Of a stretch of 64,000 nt of DNA, positions 1 through 8,389 are shown piece by piece. The position numbers and the translations under genes were made by a program. The notes beneath the pieces were generated by a model, which was given only the letters and a program-made list of their open reading frames with translations, did not search any database and had not been told where the DNA came from. The DNA lies in NCBI RefSeq assembly GCF_004912145.1, contig NZ_STGT01000001.1:434001-498000 (forward strand), read 5' to 3'. How positions within the stretch are numbered: the stretch's first letter is position 1; every line of letters starts with the position of its first letter. Source of the stretch: Peteryoungia rhizophila. GTDB lineage: Bacteria; Pseudomonadota; Alphaproteobacteria; Rhizobiales; Rhizobiaceae.

Positions 1-263
1 CGGTGCCTGCCATCGAAATTGGCGAGGATGTCACGCAATTGATTGGCCGTGGCTGTCGGGTCCAGGGACAAGACGCGATCGACGATTTCATTCGCCCGCG
101 ACTTGTCACGTGGATTGAGATGTCGAGGTTCAGTCGACGGCTTGAAAGGTCGCACGATGACGCGCGTCGGATCGGGCCTCAGATAGAGGGCTTGCCGATT
201 GAATAGGTTGGATTGGGGCAAAGTTGATCTTTCGAAGTTTTTACTGTGGGAGGGACCGCTCAT
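1..263 (-). CDS. GH130-like glycosidase, N-terminal 87 residues (runs off left edge)
   Basis: Reading the minus strand from an ATG at 263 gives an open frame to the window edge. The visible protein has the segment NRQALYLRPDPTRVIVRPF followed by NPRDKSRANEIVDRVLSLDP. That pattern resembles the N-terminus of bacterial GH130 proteins (beta-mannoside phosphorylases and hydrolases, PH1107-related), which I recognise from memory. The start overlaps the stop of the upstream glycosyltransferase by 4 bp (ATGA), so the two are probably translationally coupled and act on the same glycan. The catalytic part lies outside the window, so phosphorylase versus hydrolase cannot be decided. A plus-strand frame over the same bases is a shadow. 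Confidence 0.7.
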   Translation of the reverse strand, partial: MSGPSHSKNFERSTLPQSNLFNRQALYLRPDPTRVIVRPFKPSTEPRHLNPRDKSRANEIVDRVLSLDPTATANQLRDILANFDGRH

Positions 264-2539
264 GACAATTGCCTGGCGCTGACCCTTGGAAGTATGGGGC
301 GCAGCATCTGGTTGACGCGACCGAGTTCCACGCAGGAGATCAGATAGCAGAGCACGGATTCGGCACCCCGGTTCTCGTTGGGGCGATCCACATGCAGGCC
401 GTCGCGGCAACTGCCCGTCTCCGTGTCGACGAGGGAGACGCCGTGATCATTGCTGCCCGTGAACCAGTCGAAGGCCCTGTGCGCGGCTTCGATCCAGCTC
501 CTGTCCGAGGTCGCCTCGTAAGCCGCAAGACAGGCGGCCACGGTTGCCGTCGCCTCGACCGGCTGTTGGTCGAAGAGCCTGGGCGGTTGACCGATCTCGA
601 AGAAGCCATCGGTTCCGATAGCGCGGAAATTGCCCTTCTCCCCTGTCTGCTGGGTCATCAGCCATTCCAGCGTTGCAACGCCAGTCTCGACGAAGGCCGG
701 CACCTTGGTCGCGATGCCGGTCATGATCAACGCCTGGCTCAGTCGGGCATTTTCATAGGATAGTCCCTCCTCGAACCAGCGGCGCCCGCTCTTCGACACA
801 CGACGGTCCAGGTCCATGAGACTGTCGGCATGACGAAGGCGCAGCATGCGCGCTTGGGCGTCTTGAGGATTGGCTTTGCAGTAATCGTTGAGGCCGAGAA
901 GCGTGAAAGCCCAGGCGCGCGGGGAACGAAAGTCGAGCGTGACAGACATCGCCTGGGCAAAGAGGGCACTCGCCCATCGGCGGCGTGGTGCATCGGTGTC
1001 GGACAGGGCGCAGGCACCGAGCGCCCAGAGGGTTCGCCCATGGCTGTCTTCGGAGCCCTTGTCTTCGAGCCAACGGCGATCGTAGCTCATGAAGTTTCGG
1101 AACCGGCCTGTATCCGGGTTCCAGGCGTGTTCGACGAAGGCCGCGAAGGAAGCTGTCATCCTGTCCGCTATGCCCGTCTCGCCGACGGCCGACAGGAGCG
1201 AGGACAGAAGGAGGGCTCGCGCGTTGTCATCGACGCAATAGCCATGTGACCTATCTGGCACGGAGAACACCGCATGCTGGATGATGCCCGTATCGTCGCA
1301 CATCGTGTGCAGATGGCCGAGCTTCAAAGCTGTCTGCTGCGGCGGGCGCTTGATCCGCAAGGAGATGAGGTCGCTGACGAGCTTGGGCCGATAGGCAGTG
1401 CGCGCCTTCGCCATGCTGTCGAGATAGAGCGAGGCGACATGCGACCAGATCATTGAGCGGCCGGCCTCGTAGGCCCTCTTGCGCATGGCCATCCTGGCGT
1501 CGTCATCACCGAGCAAGGTAGCGATCGCCGTGGCCGTCGCCGGTGCATCCCCAAAAGGAACCAACACGCCGCGGTCGTCGCCCAAGAGATCGCAGGCGTG
1601 CCAATAAGGTGTCGAAACCACCGCGCTGCCCATTCCAAAACTGTAGGAGAGCGTTCCCGAGGTCATCTGCGCTTCATCGAGATAGGGCGTCACATAGACG
1701 TCGCACATGGCAATGAAGTCGAGAAGCGTCGGCAGATCGACGAAGTCATTGAGAAACTGCACCGCATGATCGACGCCCAGCCGCTCGGTGCGCTGGCGCA
1801 GGCTGTCGCGATAAGCCTCGCCCTGCTGGCGCAGAAGCGTCGGATGCGTCGCGCCGAGGACGATGTAGAGCGCCTCGGGGCTCTGCTTCAGGATCGACGG
1901 CATGGCGTCGATGACCACCTCGATGCCCTTGTTTGGAGAGAGAAGGCCAAAGGTCAATATGACCGGGCGTCCTGCATAACCGCGCTCGACCTTGGCCAGG
2001 TCCGGATCGTGAAAGGGGCGGTCGGGTATGCCATGGGCGATGACGTCGATCTTCTGGGAGGCAACACCATAGATTTCCGTCAGAAGCGTGCGCCCCTTCT
2101 CGGCCATCACGACGACACGGCTGGACTGGGCCGCGACCTTCTGCAACACGCGATGTTGAGACGGTGTCGGTTCGGCGAGGATGGTGTGGCAGGTGGTGAC
2201 GAGCGGAATGCGCAGGTTTTCCAGAAGCATGAGGATGTGTTCGCCGTCAGGACCGCCGAAGATGCCGAATTCGTGCTGCAGCGAAACCACATCGAACCGG
2301 CCTTCATTCAGAACCCGCGCGGCCGTCACATAGTCTTCGACTTCCTCCTCACGGATCTCGAAGATCACGTCGTCAGGATAGGCGTAACTCTGCCTGGCAT
2401 CCGTCACGGCGACGATGCTCGTCTGGACGGGCTCGACTGCCTCGACCAGCGCCTGGGAGAGATCGCCGGTAAAGGTCGCTATGCCGCATTGGCGGGGAAG
2501 AGAATTACCAATGAAGGCGATACGTGTCGGTCTGCTCAT
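260..2539 (-). CDS. Two-domain protein: GT4 glycosyltransferase plus C-terminal six-hairpin-like domain
   Basis: This 759-residue protein has a GT-B fold glycosyltransferase family 4 part (about residues 1-380) opening with IAFIGNSLPRQCGIATFTGDL, the usual GT4 nucleotide-sugar half, and a donor-side segment around TSGTLSYSFGMGSAVVST. Residues about 390-750 form a separate helical, Trp/Arg-rich region (VDDNARALLLSSL, GRTLWALG, YENARLSQALI, QPVEATATVAA) resembling six-hairpin glycosidase-like domains. I chose the ATG at 2539 because GGAGGG lies just upstream and homology-like sequence begins there; the frame is open to 2701. It is coupled to the GH130-like gene by a 4-bp overlap. Donor and acceptor are unknown. 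It is likely cytoplasmic, as no signal peptide or membrane segment is seen. Confidence 0.85.
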   Translation of the reverse strand: MSRPTRIAFIGNSLPRQCGIATFTGDLSQALVEAVEPVQTSIVAVTDARQSYAYPDDVIFEIREEEVEDYVTAARVLNEGRFDVVSLQHEFGIFGGPDGEHILMLLENLRIPLVTTCHTILAEPTPSQHRVLQKVAAQSSRVVVMAEKGRTLLTEIYGVASQKIDVIAHGIPDRPFHDPDLAKVERGYAGRPVILTFGLLSPNKGIEVVIDAMPSILKQSPEALYIVLGATHPTLLRQQGEAYRDSLRQRTERLGVDHAVQFLNDFVDLPTLLDFIAMCDVYVTPYLDEAQMTSGTLSYSFGMGSAVVSTPYWHACDLLGDDRGVLVPFGDAPATATAIATLLGDDDARMAMRKRAYEAGRSMIWSHVASLYLDSMAKARTAYRPKLVSDLISLRIKRPPQQTALKLGHLHTMCDDTGIIQHAVFSVPDRSHGYCVDDNARALLLSSLLSAVGETGIADRMTASFAAFVEHAWNPDTGRFRNFMSYDRRWLEDKGSEDSHGRTLWALGACALSDTDAPRRRWASALFAQAMSVTLDFRSPRAWAFTLLGLNDYCKANPQDAQARMLRLRHADSLMDLDRRVSKSGRRWFEEGLSYENARLSQALIMTGIATKVPAFVETGVATLEWLMTQQTGEKGNFRAIGTDGFFEIGQPPRLFDQQPVEATATVAACLAAYEATSDRSWIEAAHRAFDWFTGSNDHGVSLVDTETGSCRDGLHVDRPNENRGAESVLCYLISCVELGRVNQMLRPILPRVSARQLS

Positions 2540-2636
2540 CTGCGTTCCCTCCAGAACATGGTGGCGAGGTCTCGCCAAAAAAGCCAGGGACGCACAGCGC
2601 GGCCGCATGGTGGATTCACGCGCATCGGCATCGGGA

Positions 2637-2840
2637 TCACGCGGATCCGATAGCCTCCAGGTCCCGCTCCAGGGCGACGCGCCCCTGCTGAAGTTCGGCA
2701 TTCCAGAGCCGATACTGCGGGCTGTTCTGATAGGCCGGCATGGGTGCCTCGATCGTGTAGGTGACGGCAGCAGCCGGCGACAGACCCTTCGTGGTCACGA
2801 GGCGGACCATCTGGCCTATGGTAAAACGGTGAGAAGGCAT
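2637..2840 (-). CDS. Small hypothetical protein, 67 aa
   Basis: Not a family I recognise. The ATG at 2840 is preceded by GGAGAAA at good spacing, and a TTG four codons earlier is less likely. The product begins MPSHRFTIGQMVRLVTTKGL, looks soluble, and has a basic N-terminal half reminiscent of small beta-barrel (SH3-like) proteins, with a charged C-terminal helix. It lies between the 92-aa gene and the glycosyltransferase on the same strand, so it is probably in the same transcript. Good ribosome site and codon use support a real gene; the function is unknown. Confidence 0.6.
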   Translation of the reverse strand: MPSHRFTIGQMVRLVTTKGLSPAAAVTYTIEAPMPAYQNSPQYRLWNAELQQGRVALERDLEAIGSA

Positions 2841-2855
2841 GGGTTTCTCCAATCA

Positions 2856-3134
2856 TCAGTGCGTTGTGTTCAGGCTTTTCTGGCCGGACAGGCCTCTGTC
2901 CATGTCCAGAGCGGCATCCAGGTCCGACGGATCTATATGGACAAGGCTCTTCTTCTTGCCGGCGATGACTTCGATCATTGTTGCCACGCGCCGATAGGCG
3001 AGCCAGGAAATTCCAGTGATCTGTTCCTCGTCGTCCTGCACCTGGTAGTCGCCGGGTGGATGGACACCCTCCAGACCTGTCAGGGTGAAGGGCGCATCGA
3101 AATGCACGGTTCTCGTCTTCGTTCGCGTAAACAT
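2856..3134 (-). CDS. Small hypothetical protein, 92 aa
   Basis: I cannot assign a family. The protein starts MFTRTKTRTVHFDAPFTLTG and continues with a Gly/Pro turn and DYQVQDDEEQITG, consistent with a small beta-rich fold. The C-terminus is charged (DPSDLDAALDMDRGL). AAAGGAG lies just upstream of the ATG. The gene sits 15 bp before the 67-aa gene on the same strand, which suggests co-expression. No signal peptide or membrane helix is visible. Confidence 0.6.
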   Translation of the reverse strand: MFTRTKTRTVHFDAPFTLTGLEGVHPPGDYQVQDDEEQITGISWLAYRRVATMIEVIAGKKKSLVHIDPSDLDAALDMDRGLSGQKSLNTTH

Positions 3135-3161
3135 GTGAGACTCCTTTGCGGGGGACCGGTG

Positions 3162-3382
3162 TCACTTGGTGGCGGTGTAGAGATCAGATCGAGATGCGAC
3201 CTCAGTGTTGATCAGGCCTGCTTCGGCGGAACAGCGGGCCGCGCTGTGAAAGGATGGATACTGCAATCCGGCCGCTTCCCAGCCCCTGTCCTGATCTCGA
3301 AAACGTTCGGTCGGCATGTCGCCGAAGCGATCCGTTTCTTGCGAATGTCGGCCAGTACGATCACTTTGTCCGAAGGCTCCAT
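3162..3382 (-). other. Two competing tiny ORFs downstream of the 100-aa ORF; choice undecided
   Basis: Two minus-strand frames overlap here. One (3382 down to 3212, 56 codons) begins at an ATG that shares one base with the preceding stop (TGATG) and reads MEPSDKVIVLADIRKKRI at its start. The other (3317 down to 3162, 51 codons) begins MPTERFRDQDRGWEAAG and has composition closer to a real protein, but no clear ribosome site. At most one is likely to be coding. The coupling geometry favours the first and the amino-acid composition favours the second. Confidence 0.25.
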
Positions 3383-3684
3383 CAGATGCCTCGCCTCTCG
3401 GGCGTAACGGGCTGATCGCCAACCGACGGACTTCCGCCCTCGCCTTCCCAGCGCAACAGAGCCGCAGCGTGACTGAAAACAACAATCTCCCAGACGGCTG
3501 CCTGCATATCGCTCATGACCATTCCCTTGCGTAAGCGTTCGATGACGACGACCTCTCTTGCATAGTCGCGATCCGACCGGGCCCGGAGATCCGCGCTCGC
3601 GTAGTTTGAACGATAAAGCAGCGCACGCAGCAGCTCTTGGTCAGCCAACTTTCGCTGACTTTCTGGCGGATTTTTCGTCAGCAT
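3382..3684 (-). CDS. Small hypothetical protein, 100 aa
   Basis: Unrecognised protein beginning MLTKNPPESQRKLADQELL, with a long charged helical stretch (RSDRDYAREVVVIERLRKG) and a C-terminal part containing AVWEIVVFSHAAALLRWEGEG. There is no convincing ribosome site directly before the ATG, but the start lies inside the last codons of a 26-codon ORF that does have one, so translation may be by coupling. No signal peptide. Moderately supported only. Confidence 0.45.
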   Translation of the reverse strand: MLTKNPPESQRKLADQELLRALLYRSNYASADLRARSDRDYAREVVVIERLRKGMVMSDMQAAVWEIVVFSHAAALLRWEGEGGSPSVGDQPVTPERRGI

Positions 3685-3758
3685 GGTGGGAGGCCAAATG
3701 TCTGCCCGAGGCGGTCGTCATGGACGATCACTGCAGTGGATTGCTCACGATCGATCAT
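3678..3758 (-). CDS. Possible 26-residue leader or micro-protein
   Basis: A 26-codon frame starts at an ATG preceded by a strong purine run (GGAAGAGGG, 7 bases upstream) and ends at a TGA lying within the first codons of the 100-aa ORF (start ATGCTGA). The product, MIDREQSTAVIVHDDRLGQT and a short tail, is acidic and unrecognised. The arrangement suits translational coupling to the 100-aa gene. It could equally be a chance frame. Confidence 0.3.
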   Translation of the reverse strand: MIDREQSTAVIVHDDRLGQTFGLPPC

Positions 3759-3803
3759 GACGTATCCCTCTTCCGAGTTCGCCAAGCGCTGTGATTGGTG
3801 TCG

Positions 3804-4091
3804 TCAGGCCGCCGACTGGAGGGACGACCCGAATGCACTGAGATCGAGTTCGATCGTATGTCGTCGCCGAGACTGATAGGCTTGCCTCGCTGTCGTCAGA
3901 ATGCGGTCCCGCAGGCGATCGAATGCCAGGAGATAGTCGCGTTCCTTCCGGCGGCTGGTCGACCCCTCACGGTCAAAGAGTGCGACAGGCAATAGAAACA
4001 GAACCTGGTTCAGGCCATCATGCCCGATGAAACGAATGAGACCGCGGGTCTCGTCATAGGCACGGGTCGGATTGGGGAAGGAAAGGGTCAC
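3804..4091 (-). CDS. DUF1488-like small protein, 95 aa
   Basis: The frame starts at a GTG overlapping the stop of the 82-aa gene (GTGA, 4 bp). The N-terminus MTLSFPNPTRAYDETRGLIR then FIGHDGLNQVLFLL matches the layout of DUF1488 proteins, where a short beta-hairpin with a 'vRF.G.D' core is typical; family function is unknown. The rest is Arg-rich and helical. The open frame extends well upstream in the same phase to 4397, but that part overlaps the 82-aa gene in another frame and has random-looking composition, so I take the GTG start. Confidence 0.65.
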   Translation of the reverse strand: MTLSFPNPTRAYDETRGLIRFIGHDGLNQVLFLLPVALFDREGSTSRRKERDYLLAFDRLRDRILTTARQAYQSRRRHTIELDLSAFGSSLQSAA

Positions 4092-4336
4092 AGGCTCGTG
4101 ACCTGACTGCTGCTCTTCAGCCGCGCGATGACGGCCTTGTCTGCCCAGAGGTTCACCGCGGGAACCAAATCTCCGGATCTGCGGACGCCCTTCTGGTAAA
4201 GGATCATCGCATGGCGCGCCGCGCCGCGGTCCAACTCGCAGAGTGGTTCTTCGTAGCGAAACCCGGCATGCCGGAGCGCGTTTCGGATGATGCTGATATC
4301 GAAGCTGCCGATAGGCTGATGAAGGTCGGAAGACAT
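4088..4336 (-). CDS. Small hypothetical protein, 82 aa
   Basis: An excellent ribosome site (AAAGGAGG) lies 6-7 bases before the ATG, the strongest in this small-gene region. The product begins MSSDLHQPIGSFDISIIRNA and continues LRHAGFRYEEPLCELDRGAA, a soluble helical protein without recognised motifs. It is the first gene of the pair with the DUF1488-like protein and overlaps it by 4 bp. Function unknown. Confidence 0.75.
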   Translation of the reverse strand: MSSDLHQPIGSFDISIIRNALRHAGFRYEEPLCELDRGAARHAMILYQKGVRRSGDLVPAVNLWADKAVIARLKSSSQVTSL

Positions 4337-4935
4337 GATGTCCTCCTTTATTGGGGCCAGGGTGAGTGCCGCCCAGAAAGTGGCAGTGCCCGTTCAATGG
4401 CTGCCACTTCCATGAATATGGGCCTGCTTATCAGAACTTGCAAGAGCCCTGGAAAAACATCCATAGGGCGTGATTGGACTAACTGGGATCGCCGCGGGCA
4501 CGCGCGGTTCGTGCGCGAACTCGAAGCCGGCACAGATAGCTGCAGGCTTGGGCTTGCTTTGACAGACCTGGAGACCCTCGGCTTGACGGTGAGCATCACC
4601 ACCCGCGGTGCGTCCTCATGAGCCGCGTGTTGGACGTCATCCAAAGAGCGAAAAGCAGACGAGCTCAGGCAGGACGAGGACGGCTTGCTGACCTTCACCT
4701 GTTACGGCGATCACCTCGCCAGTGTTCCGGTCGCATTGTCAGTCACCCCGCTGGTGATGATAGGACCTTTCATTCAATCGCCTCTCTCGCTCCTTCTCCA
4801 GCCTCCTGCCTCTTGAAGACGCTAGACGTCGTCTGGCCTCAGCGCGCGGCATAGCCTTGAGCTACTCATCCAGAGTTCCCTGCTCTGCGACGAAGCCCAC
4901 CTTGAGAGAAGGCGGACAGCAGCCGCGTTCCGTCT
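4337..4935. other. About 600 bp with no convincing gene
   Basis: This stretch separates the small-gene cluster from the end of the large catabolic operon. Several frames of 60-130 codons are open on both strands, but they lack ribosome sites and have Ser/Arg-rich, shadow-like composition. It must contain the promoter of the 82-aa gene (towards 4336), and possibly the terminator of the catabolic operon near 4860-4930. I see no clear hairpin with a T run. Confidence 0.5.
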
Positions 4936-6207
4936 TCACCCACCGCGTGGCGGCTCTATCAGAATGGCGCGGAAGTCGTTCACGTTGGTGAGCGTAGGGC
5001 CGGTCACAACTTGGGCATCGAGTGCCTCGAAAAAGGAATGAGCATCGTTTCGCTCGAGCGCGAGCTGTGGATCGACTTTGCATTCGGCCGCGGTCTTCAG
5101 GGTGTCTGGTCCAATGACGGCACCGGCCACTTCGGCGGCGCCATCCACGCCGTCCGTATCACAGGCCAAAGCGTGAATGCCTTCCGCACAGTCAAGTGCT
5201 ATGGCCAGGGACAGGCAGAATTCGGCATTGGGGCCGCCGATACCATCACCACGGCGGGTCACCGTCAGTTCACCGCCGGAAAGAAGGAGGATCTGCGGAT
5301 CTCCTGGTTTCATGCCTGCCTGGAGAGCGAGGGCCTCCTTCGCCTGGGCCTCGGCGACCACGCGCGCCTCCCCTTCGAGAGCGTCTCCAAGGAGGCGCAC
5401 CTCGCAACCGGCTTGCACGGCCAGTGCGGCTGCCGCCTCCAACGATTGCCGTGGCGCTGCATAAATAACGTTGCTTACACCGGCAAGGCGTGGATCGCCG
5501 GGCTGCACGACACCGGAGCCATGTGACAGAGCCTTGCGGACAGAGGCAGGCACCTCGACGTTCCACCGATCAATCACGGCAAGCGCATCGTCCGGCGTCG
5601 AGGGATCACCGACGGTCGGACCAGAGCCGATGAAGGCCGGATCATCTCCCGGCACGTCCGAAATGATCAACGCCAAGAGATCCGCCGGCCAGGCTGCGGC
5701 TGCCAATTGGCCGCCCTTGACCCGGCTCAGGTGCTTGCGCACCGTGTTCATCCGGTCGATTGGCGCGCCGGAGGCCAACAGCGCCTGGTTGACCGCCTGC
5801 TTCTCGGCCAAGGAGACACCCGCCACGGGCTGCACCAACAGTGCCGAGGCACCGCCGGAGATCAGTGCGAGCACGAAATCGCCCTCACCGGCGCCTTCGA
5901 CAAGAGAGAGCATGCGGGCCGTCGCCTCAAGGCCGGCCTGGTCCGGCACCGGATGGGCTGCCTCGACGATCTCGATCCCATGGCAAGGCCGGGCATAGCC
6001 GTAGCGCGTGATGACGAGGCCTTCGCAGGGACCCCAGACCGCCTCGACCGCTTCGGCCATGCGCGCGCTCGCCTTGCCCGCGCCGACGACGATGACACGT
6101 CCCTTCGGCTTTTCCGGCAAGAATTCCCTGAGCGAGCGCATGGGGTCTGCGACTTCGACGGCCCGATCGAACAGGTGTCGAAGAAAGAGGTCCGGCCGAT
6201 CGATCAT
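4936..6207 (-). CDS. ttuD: Glycerate 2-kinase / hydroxypyruvate reductase family (MOFRL)
   Basis: This 423-residue protein is of the GckA/TtuD family, which phosphorylates D-glycerate to 2-phosphoglycerate (older annotations call it hydroxypyruvate reductase). Seen: an N-terminal nucleotide-binding region with VIVVGAGKASARMAEAVEAV, a Gly/Ser-rich ALISGGASALLVQP loop, LALIISDVPGDDP, and the C-terminal MOFRL part with LLSGGELTVTRRGDGIGGPN and DTDGVDGAAEVAGAVI. The ATG at 6207 overlaps the LacI gene's stop by 4 bp; in-frame sequence further upstream is not protein-like. It is the last gene of the catabolic operon and probably feeds a C3 fragment into lower glycolysis. Length matches the family. 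Confidence 0.9.
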   Translation of the reverse strand: MIDRPDLFLRHLFDRAVEVADPMRSLREFLPEKPKGRVIVVGAGKASARMAEAVEAVWGPCEGLVITRYGYARPCHGIEIVEAAHPVPDQAGLEATARMLSLVEGAGEGDFVLALISGGASALLVQPVAGVSLAEKQAVNQALLASGAPIDRMNTVRKHLSRVKGGQLAAAAWPADLLALIISDVPGDDPAFIGSGPTVGDPSTPDDALAVIDRWNVEVPASVRKALSHGSGVVQPGDPRLAGVSNVIYAAPRQSLEAAAALAVQAGCEVRLLGDALEGEARVVAEAQAKEALALQAGMKPGDPQILLLSGGELTVTRRGDGIGGPNAEFCLSLAIALDCAEGIHALACDTDGVDGAAEVAGAVIGPDTLKTAAECKVDPQLALERNDAHSFFEALDAQVVTGPTLTNVNDFRAILIEPPRGG

Positions 6208-7220
6208 GGAACGTCCCTCACGCCGCTGGTGTCGCGAATGACGAGCTCCACCGCCGTCAGGGTTTCCGGCTCGGGGCGCTTTCCCTCTTCCAACCAGGCC
6301 AAGATCGTGGTGGCGATGCTGCGACCGAATTCCGCGATCCCGCAATGGACAGTGGATAGAGCTGGAAACACTTGGCTGCATTCCTCGATGTCGTCGAAGC
6401 CGACCATACGGAAATCCAGCCCGACATTCCGCTTGAGCTTGGCAAAACCTGAAAGCATGCCGAGTGCTACGAGGTCGTTGAAGCAGATCGCGGCATCGAT
6501 ATCGGGATGCGTCCGCGTCAGTTCCTCGGCTGCCTCGCGGCCGAAGGAGCGGCTCGCCCTGCCCGAGAGGACGAACGGCTCCATGCCGGCTTCTGCCAGG
6601 GCCTCGAAGTAGCCCGTCATGCGCTCGCGCGTGACGGCGCGGTCTGCGAGACCACCAACAAAGGCGATGCGGCGCGGTGAGAAGGAGAGAAGATGGCGCG
6701 CGGCGAGAAGGCTGCCGAGGCGATAGTCGGGGGCGGCGAAGGGGAATTGCGAGACCCGCGGATCGACCTTGCGCAGCACCTGCATGGTGGGGATCCCGCC
6801 ACGTGCGATGGCATCGAACGTGCCGCCTTCATCGCCGTAGGAGGGAGACAGGACCAACGCGGAGACGCCATGCTCGATCATCGCGCTGACGACCTGGGCC
6901 TGGACGCCCGGATCCTCGTCTGTATTCGCGACAACCGTGGCATAGCCGCGCCGGGACAGGGCCATCTGAAGCGAGGTGGCAAATTCGGTGAAGAACGGGT
7001 TTCGAAGATCGTTGATGACAAGGCCGATCAGGCCGACATTCGAGGATCTGAGGTTGGCGGCCGCCCGATTGTAGACATAGCCGACCTTGTCCATGGCCTC
7101 GCGCACCAGAAGGCGCGTCTCCTCCTTGACCAGGGGACTGTTCTGCAAGACGAGGCTGACCGTGGACTTCGAAATCCCGGCCACGCGTGCCACGTCGATG
7201 ATGGTCGGCCGTCGCTCCAT
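6204..7220 (-). CDS. LacI-family transcriptional repressor
   Basis: A 338-residue regulator. Residues 5-25 form the LacI helix-turn-helix (TIIDVARVAGISKSTVSLVL), followed by the hinge region (VGYVYNRAAANLRSSN) and a periplasmic-binding-protein-like sensor domain starting VGLIGLVINDLRNPFFTEFA. The family binds palindromes with a central CG and releases DNA when a sugar-type ligand binds. It sits inside the operon it probably controls, five bases after the DUF993 gene and overlapping the glycerate kinase gene by 4 bp. The candidate operators lie at 21741-21773, upstream of the first gene, giving autoregulation. Confidence 0.9.
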   Translation of the reverse strand: MERRPTIIDVARVAGISKSTVSLVLQNSPLVKEETRLLVREAMDKVGYVYNRAAANLRSSNVGLIGLVINDLRNPFFTEFATSLQMALSRRGYATVVANTDEDPGVQAQVVSAMIEHGVSALVLSPSYGDEGGTFDAIARGGIPTMQVLRKVDPRVSQFPFAAPDYRLGSLLAARHLLSFSPRRIAFVGGLADRAVTRERMTGYFEALAEAGMEPFVLSGRASRSFGREAAEELTRTHPDIDAAICFNDLVALGMLSGFAKLKRNVGLDFRMVGFDDIEECSQVFPALSTVHCGIAEFGRSIATTILAWLEEGKRPEPETLTAVELVIRDTSGVRDVP

Positions 7221-7225
7221 ACCTG

Positions 7226-8389
7226 TCAGTCTATCCCGTTCAGCTCAGCCAAGACCCGCATCCTTCTCACGGCAAGCTCCGGATCGGCAAGCAGATTTGC
7301 CTGATCGGCCAGTCGGAAGACCTCCGCATAGTGGACGATGTCGCGGCTCGACTGAAAGCCTGCCGGCATGATGAAGTGACGCTGGTGGCCATTCAACCAA
7401 GCGAGGAAGGCAATGCCGGCCTTGTAGAAGCGGGTTGGCGCGCGGAAGATTTCCCGGCTGAGCGGCACGGTCGGAGCGAGCAGACGGTGGTAGGTTGCGA
7501 GGTCACCGGCAGCCAAGGCATCGAGTGCCTGCGACGCTGCCGGGGCGATGGCGGCGAAGATGCCGAGAAGCGCATGGGAATACTGCTTGCCATCGCCGGC
7601 AATCAGGTCGGCATAGTTGAAGTCGTCTCCCGTGTAGAGACGCACACCCTCCGGCAGACGAGCACGAAATGCCTCTTCATGCGCCTGGTCGAGCAGCGAG
7701 ATCTTGATGCCGTCGACCTTGCCGGGGTTCTCGCCGATCAGGCCGAGGACAAAGTCGCTGGCTTCGGCGACGTTCTCGCTGCCCCAATAACCCTTCAGTG
7801 CCGGATCGAACATGTCGCCCAGCCAGTGCAGGATGACAGGCTCGCGCGCGCCGTCAATCAACCGACGATAGACGGATCGGTAGACGTCATAGCCGGCGCC
7901 CATTGCGGGAAAGGCGCGCGAGGCCATCAGGATCAGTTGCCCGCCGGCGGCCTCGATGGCTTCGACCTGCATCTGATAGGCCGCTGTGATCTTGTCGGCG
8001 GTGGTGAGGTCGGCAAGGGCCACATGGTCGGTACCGGCCCCGCAGGCGACGCGCGGCTTCATCGGATGGGCCTTAGCCGCCGCCATCGTGCGCTGGATGA
8101 GTTCGAGTGCCGTCGGCCAGTCGACGCCCATGCCACGCTGGGCCGTGTCCATGGCTTCGGCGAGACCGAGTCCCTGATCCCAGAGCGAGGTCCGGAAGGC
8201 GAGCGTGCCATCCCAGTCGACGGCGGGTCGCGTGTCCCAGGGATTTCGTTCGCGCAACGGGTCCGAGACGACATGGGCGGCGGCAAAGGCGGTGCGGGTC
8301 AGCGGGCGGGTGGGTGCGCGCGGTGTGAGCGGCGTTCCGGTGAGGCGATAGTCCTCGATGCGGCCATCGGCGGTGGGCAAGGCAATCAT
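7226..8389 (-). CDS. DUF993 family protein, dihydrodipicolinate-synthase-like TIM barrel
   Basis: This 387-residue protein matches the DUF993 family, which is structurally related to class I aldolases of the DapA/NAL group. Visible landmarks are VDWDGTLAFRTSLWDQGLGL near residue 55, GGQLILMASRAFPAMG, EPVILHWLGDMFDPALKGYW, VDGIKISLLDQ (the Lys here could be the Schiff-base residue; inference) and LYTGDDFNYADLIAGDG. The reaction is not established for the family; a retro-aldol cleavage is the reasonable guess. The start overlaps the Dabb gene by 4 bp (ATGA). Confidence 0.85.
   Translation of the reverse strand: MIALPTADGRIEDYRLTGTPLTPRAPTRPLTRTAFAAAHVVSDPLRERNPWDTRPAVDWDGTLAFRTSLWDQGLGLAEAMDTAQRGMGVDWPTALELIQRTMAAAKAHPMKPRVACGAGTDHVALADLTTADKITAAYQMQVEAIEAAGGQLILMASRAFPAMGAGYDVYRSVYRRLIDGAREPVILHWLGDMFDPALKGYWGSENVAEASDFVLGLIGENPGKVDGIKISLLDQAHEEAFRARLPEGVRLYTGDDFNYADLIAGDGKQYSHALLGIFAAIAPAASQALDALAAGDLATYHRLLAPTVPLSREIFRAPTRFYKAGIAFLAWLNGHQRHFIMPAGFQSSRDIVHYAEVFRLADQANLLADPELAVRRMRVLAELNGID

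Noticed and set aside
4348..4698. 116-codon minus-strand frame
   Set aside because: Ser/Arg-rich with no ribosome site or recognisable segment.
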